This document shows, one piece after another, positions 46,871-56,411 of a stretch of DNA of 64,000 nt. The notes under the pieces were generated by a model. The model was not told the origin of the DNA. It made no database searches and saw only the letters and a program-made list of their open reading frames with translations. This stretch comes from Phlebotomus papatasi (lineage: Eukaryota; Arthropoda; Insecta; Diptera; Psychodidae). The position numbers and the translations under genes are program-made. The stretch lies in the NCBI RefSeq assembly GCF_024763615.1, contig NC_077224.1:58786712-58850711 (forward strand), in the 5' to 3' direction. The number at the start of each line of letters is the position of its first letter. Within the stretch, counting starts at the first letter, position 1.

Positions 46871-47894
46871 TCAGATTGGAAGTGACCGTTCTATCCGGAC
46901 GGTAACGTCATATACACTGAAAATGTCACTGGGAAGCTGCAGCATTTGCGCGTTGAGTGACACATAACCTCATTTAAAGTGCGTAATAGTTTTAACTCCG
47001 GGTAAAACATATTTTTTAGATGTAAGGTACGTTAGGATGAAGAAAAATAAGTGCAGAAACCAGGTTCTTGTGTGCCAGATGTAAAAAAAAATTTGATATT
47101 GAGACATGATTTCGACGATGCCCGGAAAAGTGGATGAAGAGACTGCCGCAGGAGCTTCATCATACAAAAAATAGGTTTTAGAGGATGTACTGAATGTAGT
47201 GTCTTTCATCCCGGAGAAGATCAAACAAGGCGTCCAGGTGTAGCGGTAGTTAAAATTTTCCAATCTACCGCAAAATATTTGTGGCTAAGGAACTCTCCAC
47301 TTTAGATAAGAAAACACAACCTGCCTGAGGGACAAGGATCTACTGGTGTTCGTTTCTCACAGAGACATCTTAGAAACTTGAGGGTACCCTGTCCGTATTC
47401 CACAATAGGAGATTTCGGAAGTTGCCGGGAAGTTATTATCACGGGAAGGTCTCGAACCGTGCAGCGTTCGCTCCATATAAAACTTTGAATCTGAGCTAAT
47501 TTGGGTACGACAAATTCAATGGTAGAAAATCTTTATTTTGGCTCTAGAAGCCAGATGGTTGGAAATAGCGACTTGGGGTCTTCAGGTGAATGAAACCCCC
47601 ATAAGTTAACCTTGGGAATTTAAATATGACCTTCATTTTTCCCCCACCCCTCAAAAACTTATTTTTAAAAAATATGTTGTTTTTTGGATTATCTCGAAAA
47701 CTACTTTTACGATAGTTTTCATTGTCAGATATGTTTTCGACATTGTTCAGAAAGATATTTCGTCCATACTTACTGTACTAATGACCTTGAAACATTTATG
47801 AAAATGTACTCGATATTCTTTTAACGACTGATGATTAATATTTCTTAAATAAGTTGTTATATCAGACAACATTGGCAGAAAACGCAGATTTCAT

Positions 47895-48335
47895 CATAGA
47901 GTGCCCAAAACGCGCACAGCACGAAAACGGGTAAGAATGTGCTTAAAATCACGCACTGCTGAATCATAAAAACGGTAAATGCGCTTAATATCACGCACCG
48001 CTTAATCATAAATGCGTTTTAAATCACGAGCAGGTGAATCATAAAAAGTTTAAAAATGCGCTTTTTGATGCTCAATCTTAAGCATATTGTAATTGATCTG
48101 TGCGTGATTTCAAGCGCATTTACCGTTTAATGATCGAGCTGTGTGTGATTTTGAACGCATTTCCCGTTTTTTTTTATTGAACTGCGCATGATTTTAAGTG
48201 CATGTACCGTTTTATGATCGAGCTGTGCGTGTTTTTAGGCGCATTCTTAACCGTTTTACGAATAAGTTGTGCGTAATTTTTAGCGCATTCTGTACCGTTT
48301 GATAAAACGAGAGTATGCGTATTTTGTAGGTACTG
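47895..48335. mobile_element. W2: foldback-like array of inverted ~42-bp units
   Basis: Left units: CGCGCACAGC/CGCACTGCTGAATCATAAAA, ACGGTAAATGCGCTTAATAT. Right units: TGTGCGTGATTTCAAGCGCA, TTTACCGTTTAATGATCGAG, at least five copies. Orientation flips at about 48065. Same architecture as W1 with a related but different unit. Confidence 0.72.
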
Positions 48336-48346
48336 ATATGACATTG

Positions 48347-49350
48347 AAAAATTGCCGGGACCCAGGACGATAAACACTGGGAGTCCTTGTAAAAAAAATC
48401 CGAAAAATCGCTGTTTTGACAACGAATTACGCAAAAACTACTAAAGTGATCTTTATGAAGTTCGGTATAGGGCCAGTGTATGACTTAAACTTTTTATTTG
48501 TTCACACCACCCCCTCTCTCCGCCCTTCGTTCTGGTAGGTCTCATACAAAATGTGAGCACATTGATCTACATCTTCTTCATGAGAAAAGATAGAAAGCTA
48601 AAATTCGGCATGGGAACAAAGCTTATGAAAGACTTTTATGCATACCAATCTCCCCTCTGTTCCCCTTTCTGGTAGCCCTCAGACAAAATTAAACCAGTTT
48701 ATTTTATAACACCTTTCTAAGAGGAGGCAGAAAGCTGTAATTTGACTAGATGTCTATAAATGCATATAAAATCTAGAAAATTATTTTTAACGTGATTAGT
48801 TATTCATTTTTTCATTATTTTTCAAATCAACTATATTTCTTCTCAGAATGGAGGACAGGGTAAACATGCATGGCTGAAAAGTCTTCTATAAGCTTTGTTC
48901 CCTTGTAAAATTTCAACTTTCTAACTCCTCTTAGAAGGGAGTTATGAGGTAAAGGGCCCCCATTTTATATGTGGGCTATCAGAATGGGTGGTGGAGTGAG
49001 GGAGCGGTATGTATGAATAAAAAGTTTAAGTCATACATTGACCCTATACCGAATTTCATCAAGATCGCTTTAGCAGTTAGAGACAGTCTCTAATGTGTGT
49101 GAGTCAATTTTATAAGGAGACAAATTGGAATTTATTCATCGTGTTTGGTATTTGTTATTTATTTATTTAGCATCTCAGTTTTTTTTTTTTAGAAATGGTT
49201 CTTGGTCATAATAAGCCGAAGGGCTTTAGACCTTTAGGGGAAAAAAACTTTAGCAGTTTGTTGTTGTATAATTCGTAATCAAAACATTTCGGAAGGATAA
49301 AGACCTTTTTTAACAAGGACTCCCAGCGTTTACCGTTCTGGGTCCCGACA
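48347..49350. mobile_element. U: about 1-kb foldback element with long arms
   Basis: Left GCCGGGACCCAGGACGATAA and CTGGGAGTCCTTG mirror right CAAGGACTCCCAGCGTTTAC and TGGGTCCCGAC. Arms continue through GGTATAGGGCCAGTGTATGA. The right arm is lengthened by the 49079-49247 retroposon. Confidence 0.8.
49079..49247 (+). mobile_element. Retroposon (LINE 3' end or SINE) with 11-bp target duplication and A tail
   Basis: CTTTAGCAGTT occurs directly before (49068-49078) and after (49248-49258). The insert ends AAGGGCTTTAGACC-TTTAGGGG followed by A7. The left arm of U has the unoccupied site (ACTTTAGTAGT on the reverse strand). A related tail is at 14340-14405. Confidence 0.8.
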
Positions 49351-49360
49351 TTTTTCTTAA

Positions 49361-49882
49361 CCCTCTAACGGTTAAGTGTCACTTCAGGGTAGCCCCAAAA
49401 AATCGCATTTACAGCGACAATAAAGGTTTAATTTATTCGAAATTGATATAGAATTCTCTATAATAGTCTTGCTAACATATATTCAAGGTTTGACTTAATT
49501 TTGACTGTTCGTTTAGTTGCTATCCAAAGTTTTGTGTGACAGGTCAGAGAAAAAGTAGGATTTTTTTGTGGAAAAAATCTCATTTCCAAAATCAAGAAAA
49601 AAACCTGTTTAAAAGTAATCTGACTAAAATAAATTTATTTTTTACTGAAAGATATATCGTTCTACTTTATGTATTTTATTTAAAACATTTGAAAAAAGTA
49701 CGAATATGAATTTTAGAAGCAAGAAGAGTTTCAAAATTTTTTCATATTTTCGCATTTTTCGCCTAAACTAAAAGAGATAATGAAGAACGGATGGTATTTT
49801 TGAGTTTACTGAACCGAAATTTGTCTAGAAAATAATATCACACCACATTATTTTGCGTATTTAAAAGCTAGACGTTAGAGGG
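49361..49882. mobile_element. M2: intact 522-bp piggyBac-like MITE
   Basis: TTAA|CCCTCTAACG on the left, CGTTAGAGGG|TTAA on the right: perfect 10-bp inverted repeats with TTAA on both sides. Same family as M1. No coding. Confidence 0.88.
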
Positions 49883-50106
49883 TTAACCTTATATAAATTT
49901 CTTCAAAATGAGCCTATTCTCATTTTTGTATGAAGATCAACCAACGCTACTTCATCCTTCTAAGAAATAGTTTTTATGTTCTAGAACTGTTCCTCCATGG
50001 TTTAGAACATTGGTCTCAGAACAAAAATTGTTACCTATACTAATGTCTATCCAATGACATAGGTCTCGTTCATGGCGATTCTGGAACCGGATTTGACCAT
50101 TCTCCT

Positions 50107-50328
50107 TTACGAACATTGTTTGTGTGCTTACGAACATTTACGAACAAATGTTAGTAAAAGTGCAAAAAATGTTCGTCAAATGATCATGTTACGAACAATG
50201 TTTGTGCAAAAAGTATAAACTTTTACGAACTTGTTTGTGGGTTATACGATTTACGAGCATTTCGTAACTCCCTTATAGAAATTTACAAACATATACGAAC
50301 ATTTTTACAAAATATTTTTTTCTGTGTG
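50107..50328. mobile_element. G3: right half of a G palindrome
   Basis: ACGAACATTTACGAACAAAT, GTTCGTCAAATGATCATG and the terminus AAAATATTTTTTTCTGTGTG match the right arms of G1 and G2. The left half is absent. It abuts the inner end of the right S arm. Confidence 0.82.
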
Positions 50329-50387
50329 AGTGATAATAACTTCCCGACGACTTCCGAAATCTCCTATTGTTGAATACGGACAGGGTA

Positions 50388-52091
50388 GGGGAGACTGGGG
50401 TAAAAAGTCACAAAACGGATATTTTATTTTTTTACAAGCTACTCAAGCGCTTCAGAAATTTCTAATTACAGTGCCCGCTTTGTAATCCGGATGATTGGGA
50501 GACAATATGACAGATGTCCGCTTCGTAATCCGGATAGATTTTTTGAATTTGTTCAACGTCTCGAAAATATAAAACAAGTTTTGTTTTGTAGAATTAGTAT
50601 AAAAGTTTTAAAGAAGATTAAACAGACATAATTAGAGAATTCTATGCTATTATACTTCATTTATTAAACAAAAACATCACAGGATAATTCATTTTCATTG
50701 CTGAACATACATGTATACATGACCTTAAAATGATTTTAAAAGCAACCGTCGACAACTCGTCCGGTTTACGGCGATCCGGATTAGAGAGCGGGCACTGTAG
50801 CACAGTTTTATAGGAAATTTACCGCTCTACAACTTTGTGGAAGTAATTTTTCCTCTATTTTGTAAGGAAATACGTTTATTGAGCCGATTTCTAAAAGGTG
50901 ATTTTGTGACCATTCTCAAAAATGCTGGAGCAAATAGTATCAGGCATGGGGTAAAATTATCACATTTTGGCCCTTTATTACGGGCTCCCATAACATTAAA
51001 AAATGCCTAGATGACATATTTTCATAGGATGTTTATTTCTCTACACCTTTGTGCAACAGAGTTTTTCCTATCTGAACGAGAAAAGCATTTTTAAAGTTAT
51101 TTTCCAAAGGCTTTTTTTGGCAAGAAAATTCTATTTAACCATTCTGAAAAGGCGAAAATGGCGAATTGGGCGAGATGCATTTGACGAAATCTGCCGAAGA
51201 GTTGCCGAGTAAACGTCACTTAAGTTCAAAATAAAAACAAATTAGAAAAAGGAAGAAGTGCTAGCGCAAAATAGAGTTTTTTTCATTGAGTGGCATAATT
51301 TAACTATGTATGTCCATTCAGTAGTGCTATATAATATAGTTGATGCCTATAAACGGAGGAATGCAGATTCTCAACGTGTCATCGCAATCTTTTTAGGTTC
51401 CATGGGGTATCCGGGCTGTTCAATTGCTTCTGTGTCTCACAAAAAAATGAGCACGATGATCAAGTGGAGAACCAGGCAAAACTTCTCAATCGGGGAGTAA
51501 TTCAGAGAACATCGATGGTTGATGGGCTAAGGGGAATGAGGTAACGAATCACAGTTCTGTGATTCATAAGTATTATTCCAATAAAACTGCAAATTGTTTG
51601 ACGCATGCAAAATAAACAACAAGCGGCGACACATGGCAATGAATGACGTTTCTTTTCGCCGTGAGACATCAGGAATTGCTTCGGTTTTTGTTACTTTCTG
51701 CCCCATACCTTTTGATACTTTTTACCCCAAGTGGTCATTTTTAAGAAAAATATTTCTGGAGAGAAGAATATTTGGAAAAAGCTAAAACGGATAGTGGATT
51801 CGTACTCAGGGAATCCAAATCATTTAGGAAATATTCGCCAGTGTATCAATTTTGGAAATTAAGTAGGTAAAAATTGATATCTCTTGGAATAAAAATATTT
51901 CAAAAACAGGCCTAAAAATTTCAATATTTTTTATTTTCTAAATCCCCTGTTCGAATTCTAAGAAACTTACGACATTGAAGAAGGTCCATGGAAGCTATCT
52001 AAGGAAAAAATTTGAAGCCACTATCTCTTTTATCTTGGAAGATATTGAATTATGAAATTTTCGACTTGTGACTTTTTACCCCAGTCTTCCC
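50388..52091. mobile_element. 1704-bp TA-element inserted in the right arm of S
   Basis: TA|GGGGAGACTGGGGTAAAAAG at left, CTTTTTACCCCAGTCTTCCC|TA at right. The other S arm has the empty site CAGGGTACCC (reverse sense), which proves a TA duplication. It contains short frames (for example 51258-51500) without transposase motifs, and a nested Tc1-like MITE. Confidence 0.9.
50469..50797. mobile_element. 329-bp Tc1/mariner-like MITE nested in the 50388-52091 element
   Basis: TA|CAGTGCCCGCTTTGTAATCC and GGATTAGAGAGCGGGCACTG|TA: inverted termini of about 25 bp with mismatches and TA on both sides. Decayed relative in intron 2 of the LRR gene. Confidence 0.87.
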
Positions 52092-52448
52092 TACCCTCAA
52101 GTTTCTAAGATGTCTCTGTGAGAAACGAACACCAGTAGATCCTTATCCCTCGGGCAGGTTGTGTTTTCTTATTTAAAGTGGAGAGTTCCTTAGCCACAAA
52201 TATTTTGCGGTAGATTGGAAAATTTTAACTACCGCTACACCTGGACGCCTTGTTTGATCTTCTCCGGGATGAAAGACACTACATTCAGTACATCCTCTAA
52301 AACCTATTTTTTGTATGATGAAGCTCCTGCGGCAGTCTCTTCATCCACTTTTCCGGGCATCGTAGAAATCATGTCTCAATATCAAATTTTTTTTTTTACA
52401 TCTGGCACACAAGAACCTGGTTTCTGCACTTATTTTTCTTCATCCTAA

Positions 52449-52604
52449 TGACCAGCGCACAATAACTTTTGTTTTTAAACATGTTTTCAAAATTTCCCAT
52501 GAGAATGAGCGAGATGACTAGATTTAGATCTCACTCACCCTCATTGAAATGTCAAAAACAAGTTTACTAAACAAAAGTTATTGTGCGTTGGGCATAACGT
52601 ACCT
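52449..52604. mobile_element. 156-bp PIF/Harbinger-like MITE in the right arm of S
   Basis: Ends ACCAGCGCACAATAACTTTT and AAAAGTTATTGTGCGTTGGG pair over about 25 bp. TAA flanks both sides and the left S arm has the single-TAA empty site. A 3-bp TWA duplication is typical of PIF/Harbinger. Confidence 0.85.
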
Positions 52605-52689
52605 TACATAAAAAAATATGTTTTACCCGGAGTTAAAACTATTACACACTTTAATTGAGGTTAAGTGTATCCGGGGCCTTAGACTCTAC

Positions 52690-53612
52690 TGAGCTCTGAG
52701 CTAAAATAAAAGCCGAAGTGAATTTGGTGGTGCCAGTTGGGATTCTTTGAAATGTCGCGAAAATACGTAGAGAAAATGAGAGGTTTTTAATGTGAAAATT
52801 GCTTAATTCCTTAAAAGTTAAGTCGTTTTCACTAAAAATCGTTTTTTGATTGCAGTTAGAGGAAAGTCAATTTTTCTCATATTTCTCAAAGCAAAAATTC
52901 TATTTTGTGCACTACAACTAATACTATTAACTATTTTCTATTAACCTCGATTAACAAAATGGAATTTCAGCTTCGGGAAATAAGAGAAAAATTGAAGCAT
53001 TCAAAGGCTGCCGCATTCAAAGGCAGACCACTTTCCCCTATTTGGATTAATTGTGAATAATTGTTGATATTACAACAAAAACATTAGGAAGAAATTTTGA
53101 ACTGGAAGGCTCATATTCTTCTTAGGTATCTCAAAATTCAGGATAGTTTAAGAAAAACCCTTTTGTACAACACTGGCACTGCTTTGATTAATAAGGAATG
53201 CAAAAGTACGTATTTCGAGAAGGCGCAAGACGAGCTAATAAGCAAAAATTAGAGAAGAAAATATTTTGTCGCATTTCAGAGATATTTTGCAACTGCATCG
53301 CCGCCAAACGTTTATCAAGTGCGTTATTTGTGTTTCTATCTCTACCTCGAGTTAAATTGCGCGCGGTTTAGGAAGCTTGCCATTTGAAATGATTTACTTT
53401 AAATTTCTTCATATTTTCGCAAGATTCAAGTAAAAAGTTGTTTAGTGGACAGCTATCCGTCTTCCGACAAAGATATAAAGAACACAATTTATTTTTATTA
53501 AAGTTTTTCTTTCTATTATGTCTATTTGGCGCAAATTTTGGTGCAATTTTCATTAGAACTATCAACACAAAATTTCCGCAACTACACTACTTTTAACCGG
53601 CATAGGTCTGCT
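52690..53612 (-). repeat. R2: second copy of the R repeat, carrying Q4
   Basis: Matches R1 (3700-4484) in reverse orientation across about 0.75 kb, apart from a TA-bounded insertion at 52859-53038. Confidence 0.72.
52859..53038. mobile_element. Q4: 180-bp TA-type MITE inserted in R2
   Basis: TA|GAGGAAAGTCA and CCACTTTCCCC|TA. R1 retains the uninterrupted CCAAATAACTG. Confidence 0.75.
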
Positions 53613-54375
53613 TTACATAAACAAAATAAATTTAGCAATTGTCACAGCACAAAATAAGGGAATGAAAAGTAAAGGAAAAAGAAATGGAGCTTTTGTAAGA
53701 GTATTCGGTATGAGCATAGAGCATAGCATCTCCAAAATATAAACCGTTTCTATGGTTTTAATTTGTGAAGCATTACATGTCTAAACTGTTTTTTTTTTAA
53801 TTGCATTGGGATTTTGGATGTTTTCGTGTCGTGAAGATTTAGGCCGTGAGTGTCGTGTTGCTGTCACTTGTGTGTAGGCGCCTACATATCTACTTTGCTT
53901 AAAATTTTTATAATTTTGTTTTCTTTTCATAACTTGTTAATGAAAAAATTCTAATAATACAAAAAATGCCACGTAAACTAAGAAAAATACTGTTTAAAAT
54001 TAGACAATTGTTTTGCTCTCTTCAATGTCTTTGTTATTCATTGCAATCTACAAAAATATTCACCTAGTACTCAATAAATGTTTTTTAATATAGTGGAAAA
54101 AGAATTTGTCGCTAATGAGTGGCAACAAACCAAGAATTTTCAAATAAGTTGCAGTACAGAAATTTTTACTATGAAATATTTTACGCAACTATACGATCTA
54201 TTATTACAGTGTTTATATAATAGTTGATAATAATATAAAAAAAATCGCATATAATTACTAATAATTTATTTTATTTATTTTTGAAAAGCAAATTGTATCA
54301 TGTTTTACTGCTACACATTGCGAATCATAGCATTCATAGCGTTGTCTGCCTTTACTGGCAATGCACACTCTTCAG
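53613..54375. other. Intergenic AT-rich DNA, nothing recognised
   Basis: No inverted repeat, long frame or repeat copy seen. Confidence 0.4.
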
Positions 54376-54705
54376 AATTTCAGTGTGTGTGTTGAGCGTG
54401 TGAACTGCGCATGCGCCTGAAGTGTTTTTCTCCTCTCTTCGCTCACTCCAGTGAACTCTCTGGAGTGAGCGCGAGAAAAAGTGTCGCGCGCAGATGATGT
54501 TTCACTGTGTGCGTGGCATGAAAAATACTGAGATAGTCTAATGGGTTTCTCTAATAGGAGCGACAGAGAAAAATATACAAAACTATTTTAAGTGGGGGCC
54601 GTACGATAGCCACAAAGTCGTTAATTTTTGAACAAGTTTGAATGATTCAAACTGGCGTCATCTTTTAGTGCCAGCTCGCACAACCCTCATTCCACCACTA
54701 TGGTT
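54376..54705 (-). repeat. X2: inverted partner of X1
   Basis: TGAGCGTGTGAACTGCGCAT, the TGGAGTGAGCGCGAGAAA hairpin and GGGCCGTACGATAGCC mirror 42612-42945. Only scattered differences. Followed, as at X1, by an A-family MITE and the GTAAGTAAAA array. Confidence 0.85.
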
Positions 54706-54824
54706 ACACTATGGTTTTACATTGACTAAAAATTATTTTTTACTGACCAAATTTGAGTTTTTTATTTACAAAAAATATGAAGTGACTAAAATTGATTACT
54801 TTAATTACCAAATTGGATTTATAT

Positions 54825-55083
54825 GGCTCCGGCACAATTATTAGATCAGGAAAATTTCATGAAATCAAAATTCACATCTCTTTCTTTCTCACACGTTTTG
54901 CATGTGTCTATTTCATTCTTTCGAACTCCAATTTCAATTAAGCTAAATTAAATTTGGAGTGATGTTTAAAAGAAGAAGAGTGCTGAAGAATGAAGTAGTC
55001 ATATGCAAGGCATGTGAGAAAGAAAATGATTCAAATTTCGAGTTAATGAAATTTTCCTGATCTAAAAGGTGTGCCAGAGCCAT
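54825..55083. mobile_element. A4: full A-family MITE
   Basis: Outer ATGGCTCCGGCACA and TGTGCCAGAGCCAT pair, followed inward by TTAGATCAGGAAAATTTCAT and its complement, giving inverted repeats above 40 bp. Confidence 0.88.
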
Positions 55084-56030
55084 AAAAAATCAAAATAGGT
55101 AAGTAAAAATCAAATTGGAAAGTAAAAAAATCAAAAAAGGTAAGTAAAAAAATCAAAAATAATAAGTAAAAAAATAAAAAATGGTAAGAATAGAAATCAA
55201 AAAATGTCAAGTAAAAAAAACAAAAATAGTAATACAAAACTATTAATACAAAACTAATAATACAAAAAATAGTAAAACAAAAATTTCCCTTTGCCCTAAA
55301 GGGCAGAACTAATAACCTCCCAAAACACCGAAATTTCCCTTTGCCTCAACAGGCGATACCGATAAATTCCCAAAACGCAGAAAATTTCCCTTTGCCTCAA
55401 CAGGCGATACTGCGAAATTCCCAAAACAAAGAAAATTTCCCTTTGCCCCTAAGGGCAGAACTAATAATTTCCCAAAACATAGAAAATTTCCCTTTTCCCC
55501 AAAGGGCAGAACTTAACACAGAAAATTTCTCTTTACCCCAACAGGCGTTACTGATAAATTCCTAAACAGAAAGTTTTCCATTTTCCTAACAGTGAAACAT
55601 TTTAACATTATGGATTTTTTTTACCTACCAATTTTGTTTTTTTTTTACTTATACCATTTTCGATTTTTTTACTTACAAATTTGATTTATTTACTTACTAT
55701 ATTTGATTATTTTGCTTAGCAATTTTGATGTTTTACTTACCAATTTTTATGTTTTACTTACCAATTTTTATGTTTTACTTACCAATTTTTATGTTTTACT
55801 TACCAATCTTGATTTTTACTTACCAATTTTGAATTGTTACTTACCTATTTTTATGTTTTACTTACCAATCTTGATTTTGACTTACCAATTTTGAATTTTT
55901 ACTTACCAGTTTTGATGTTTTACTTATCAATTTTGAGTTTTTACTTAGCAATTTTAATTTTTTACTTACCAAATTTGCATTTTTACTTACCATATTTGAT
56001 TTTTTTTTACTTACCATTTTTCCAAAATAC
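55084..56030. repeat. Palindromic minisatellite array around a second, different minisatellite
   Basis: Left wing 55084-55260: units of GGTAAGTAAAAA. Right wing about 55615-56025: more than 12 inverted units TTTTTACTTACCAATTTTGA of 20-24 bp. Loop 55280-55590: five to six units of about 55 bp containing AAATTTCCCTTTGCC, a variable AACAGGCG or AAGGGCAG box, and AATTCCCAAAAC. Frames such as 55341-55565 and 55703-56073 are artefacts of the repeats. Confidence 0.88.
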
Positions 56031-56073
56031 CATTCTGCTGCAGTCTTTATTAAATATGAGGCAGACATTTTAA

Positions 56074-56411
56074 TGTCCTATTTTTGGATAGTACGGTAAG
56101 ATAGGGCATTTGAAATCATGTCTAATTTAGAATTTTGAAATTTCCTAACAGTTTTATATGGCAAAAAGAAAAAATAACGGAGAAGTATTTTCGAATGTAA
56201 AGTCTTGTACTTCTTTGTGGTTTTTCTTTTTATCTGAAACATTGAGATAATCTCAAAATCCGCAAATATAATTATTAATTTGAGCAAAATCGGTCGACAA
56301 ACGGTATATGAAAAATTCATGAATTCATCAGATTATGAACATTAAAGGCAGATCTCATTTACTTCAATAAAATGAATTAAATAAAACGATATTAAAAGCA
56401 AATATTTGGTA
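56074..56411. other. Intergenic, nothing recognised
   Basis: AT-rich; no repeat termini or supported gene. Confidence 0.4.

Larger units (their letters stand above)
46957..52665. repeat. S: large inverted repeat; right arm carries two later insertions
   Basis: The left arm (46957-47441) matches the reverse complement of the right arm (50331-52665) once 50388-52091 and 52449-52604 are removed, leaving about 470 bp per arm. Shared words: ACCTGGACGCCTTGTTTGAT, GCAGTCTCTTCATCCAC, GGAGTTAAAACTATTAC. A 60-residue frame (MENFNYRYTW...) is conserved between arms simply because the arms are near-identical; I do not recognise it. Confidence 0.85.

Noticed and set aside
55341..55565. Repeat protein with PQQA units
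   Set aside because: Translation of the ~55-bp minisatellite, with irregular unit lengths.
55280..55590. CRISPR-like array
   Set aside because: Units are contiguous minisatellite repeats with drift, without constant-length unique spacers, in an insect genome.
55703..56073. Hydrophobic repeat protein (YLPI/LLTN units)
   Set aside because: Direct translation of the TTTTTACTTACCAATTTTGA minisatellite; no unit-length conservation in codons.
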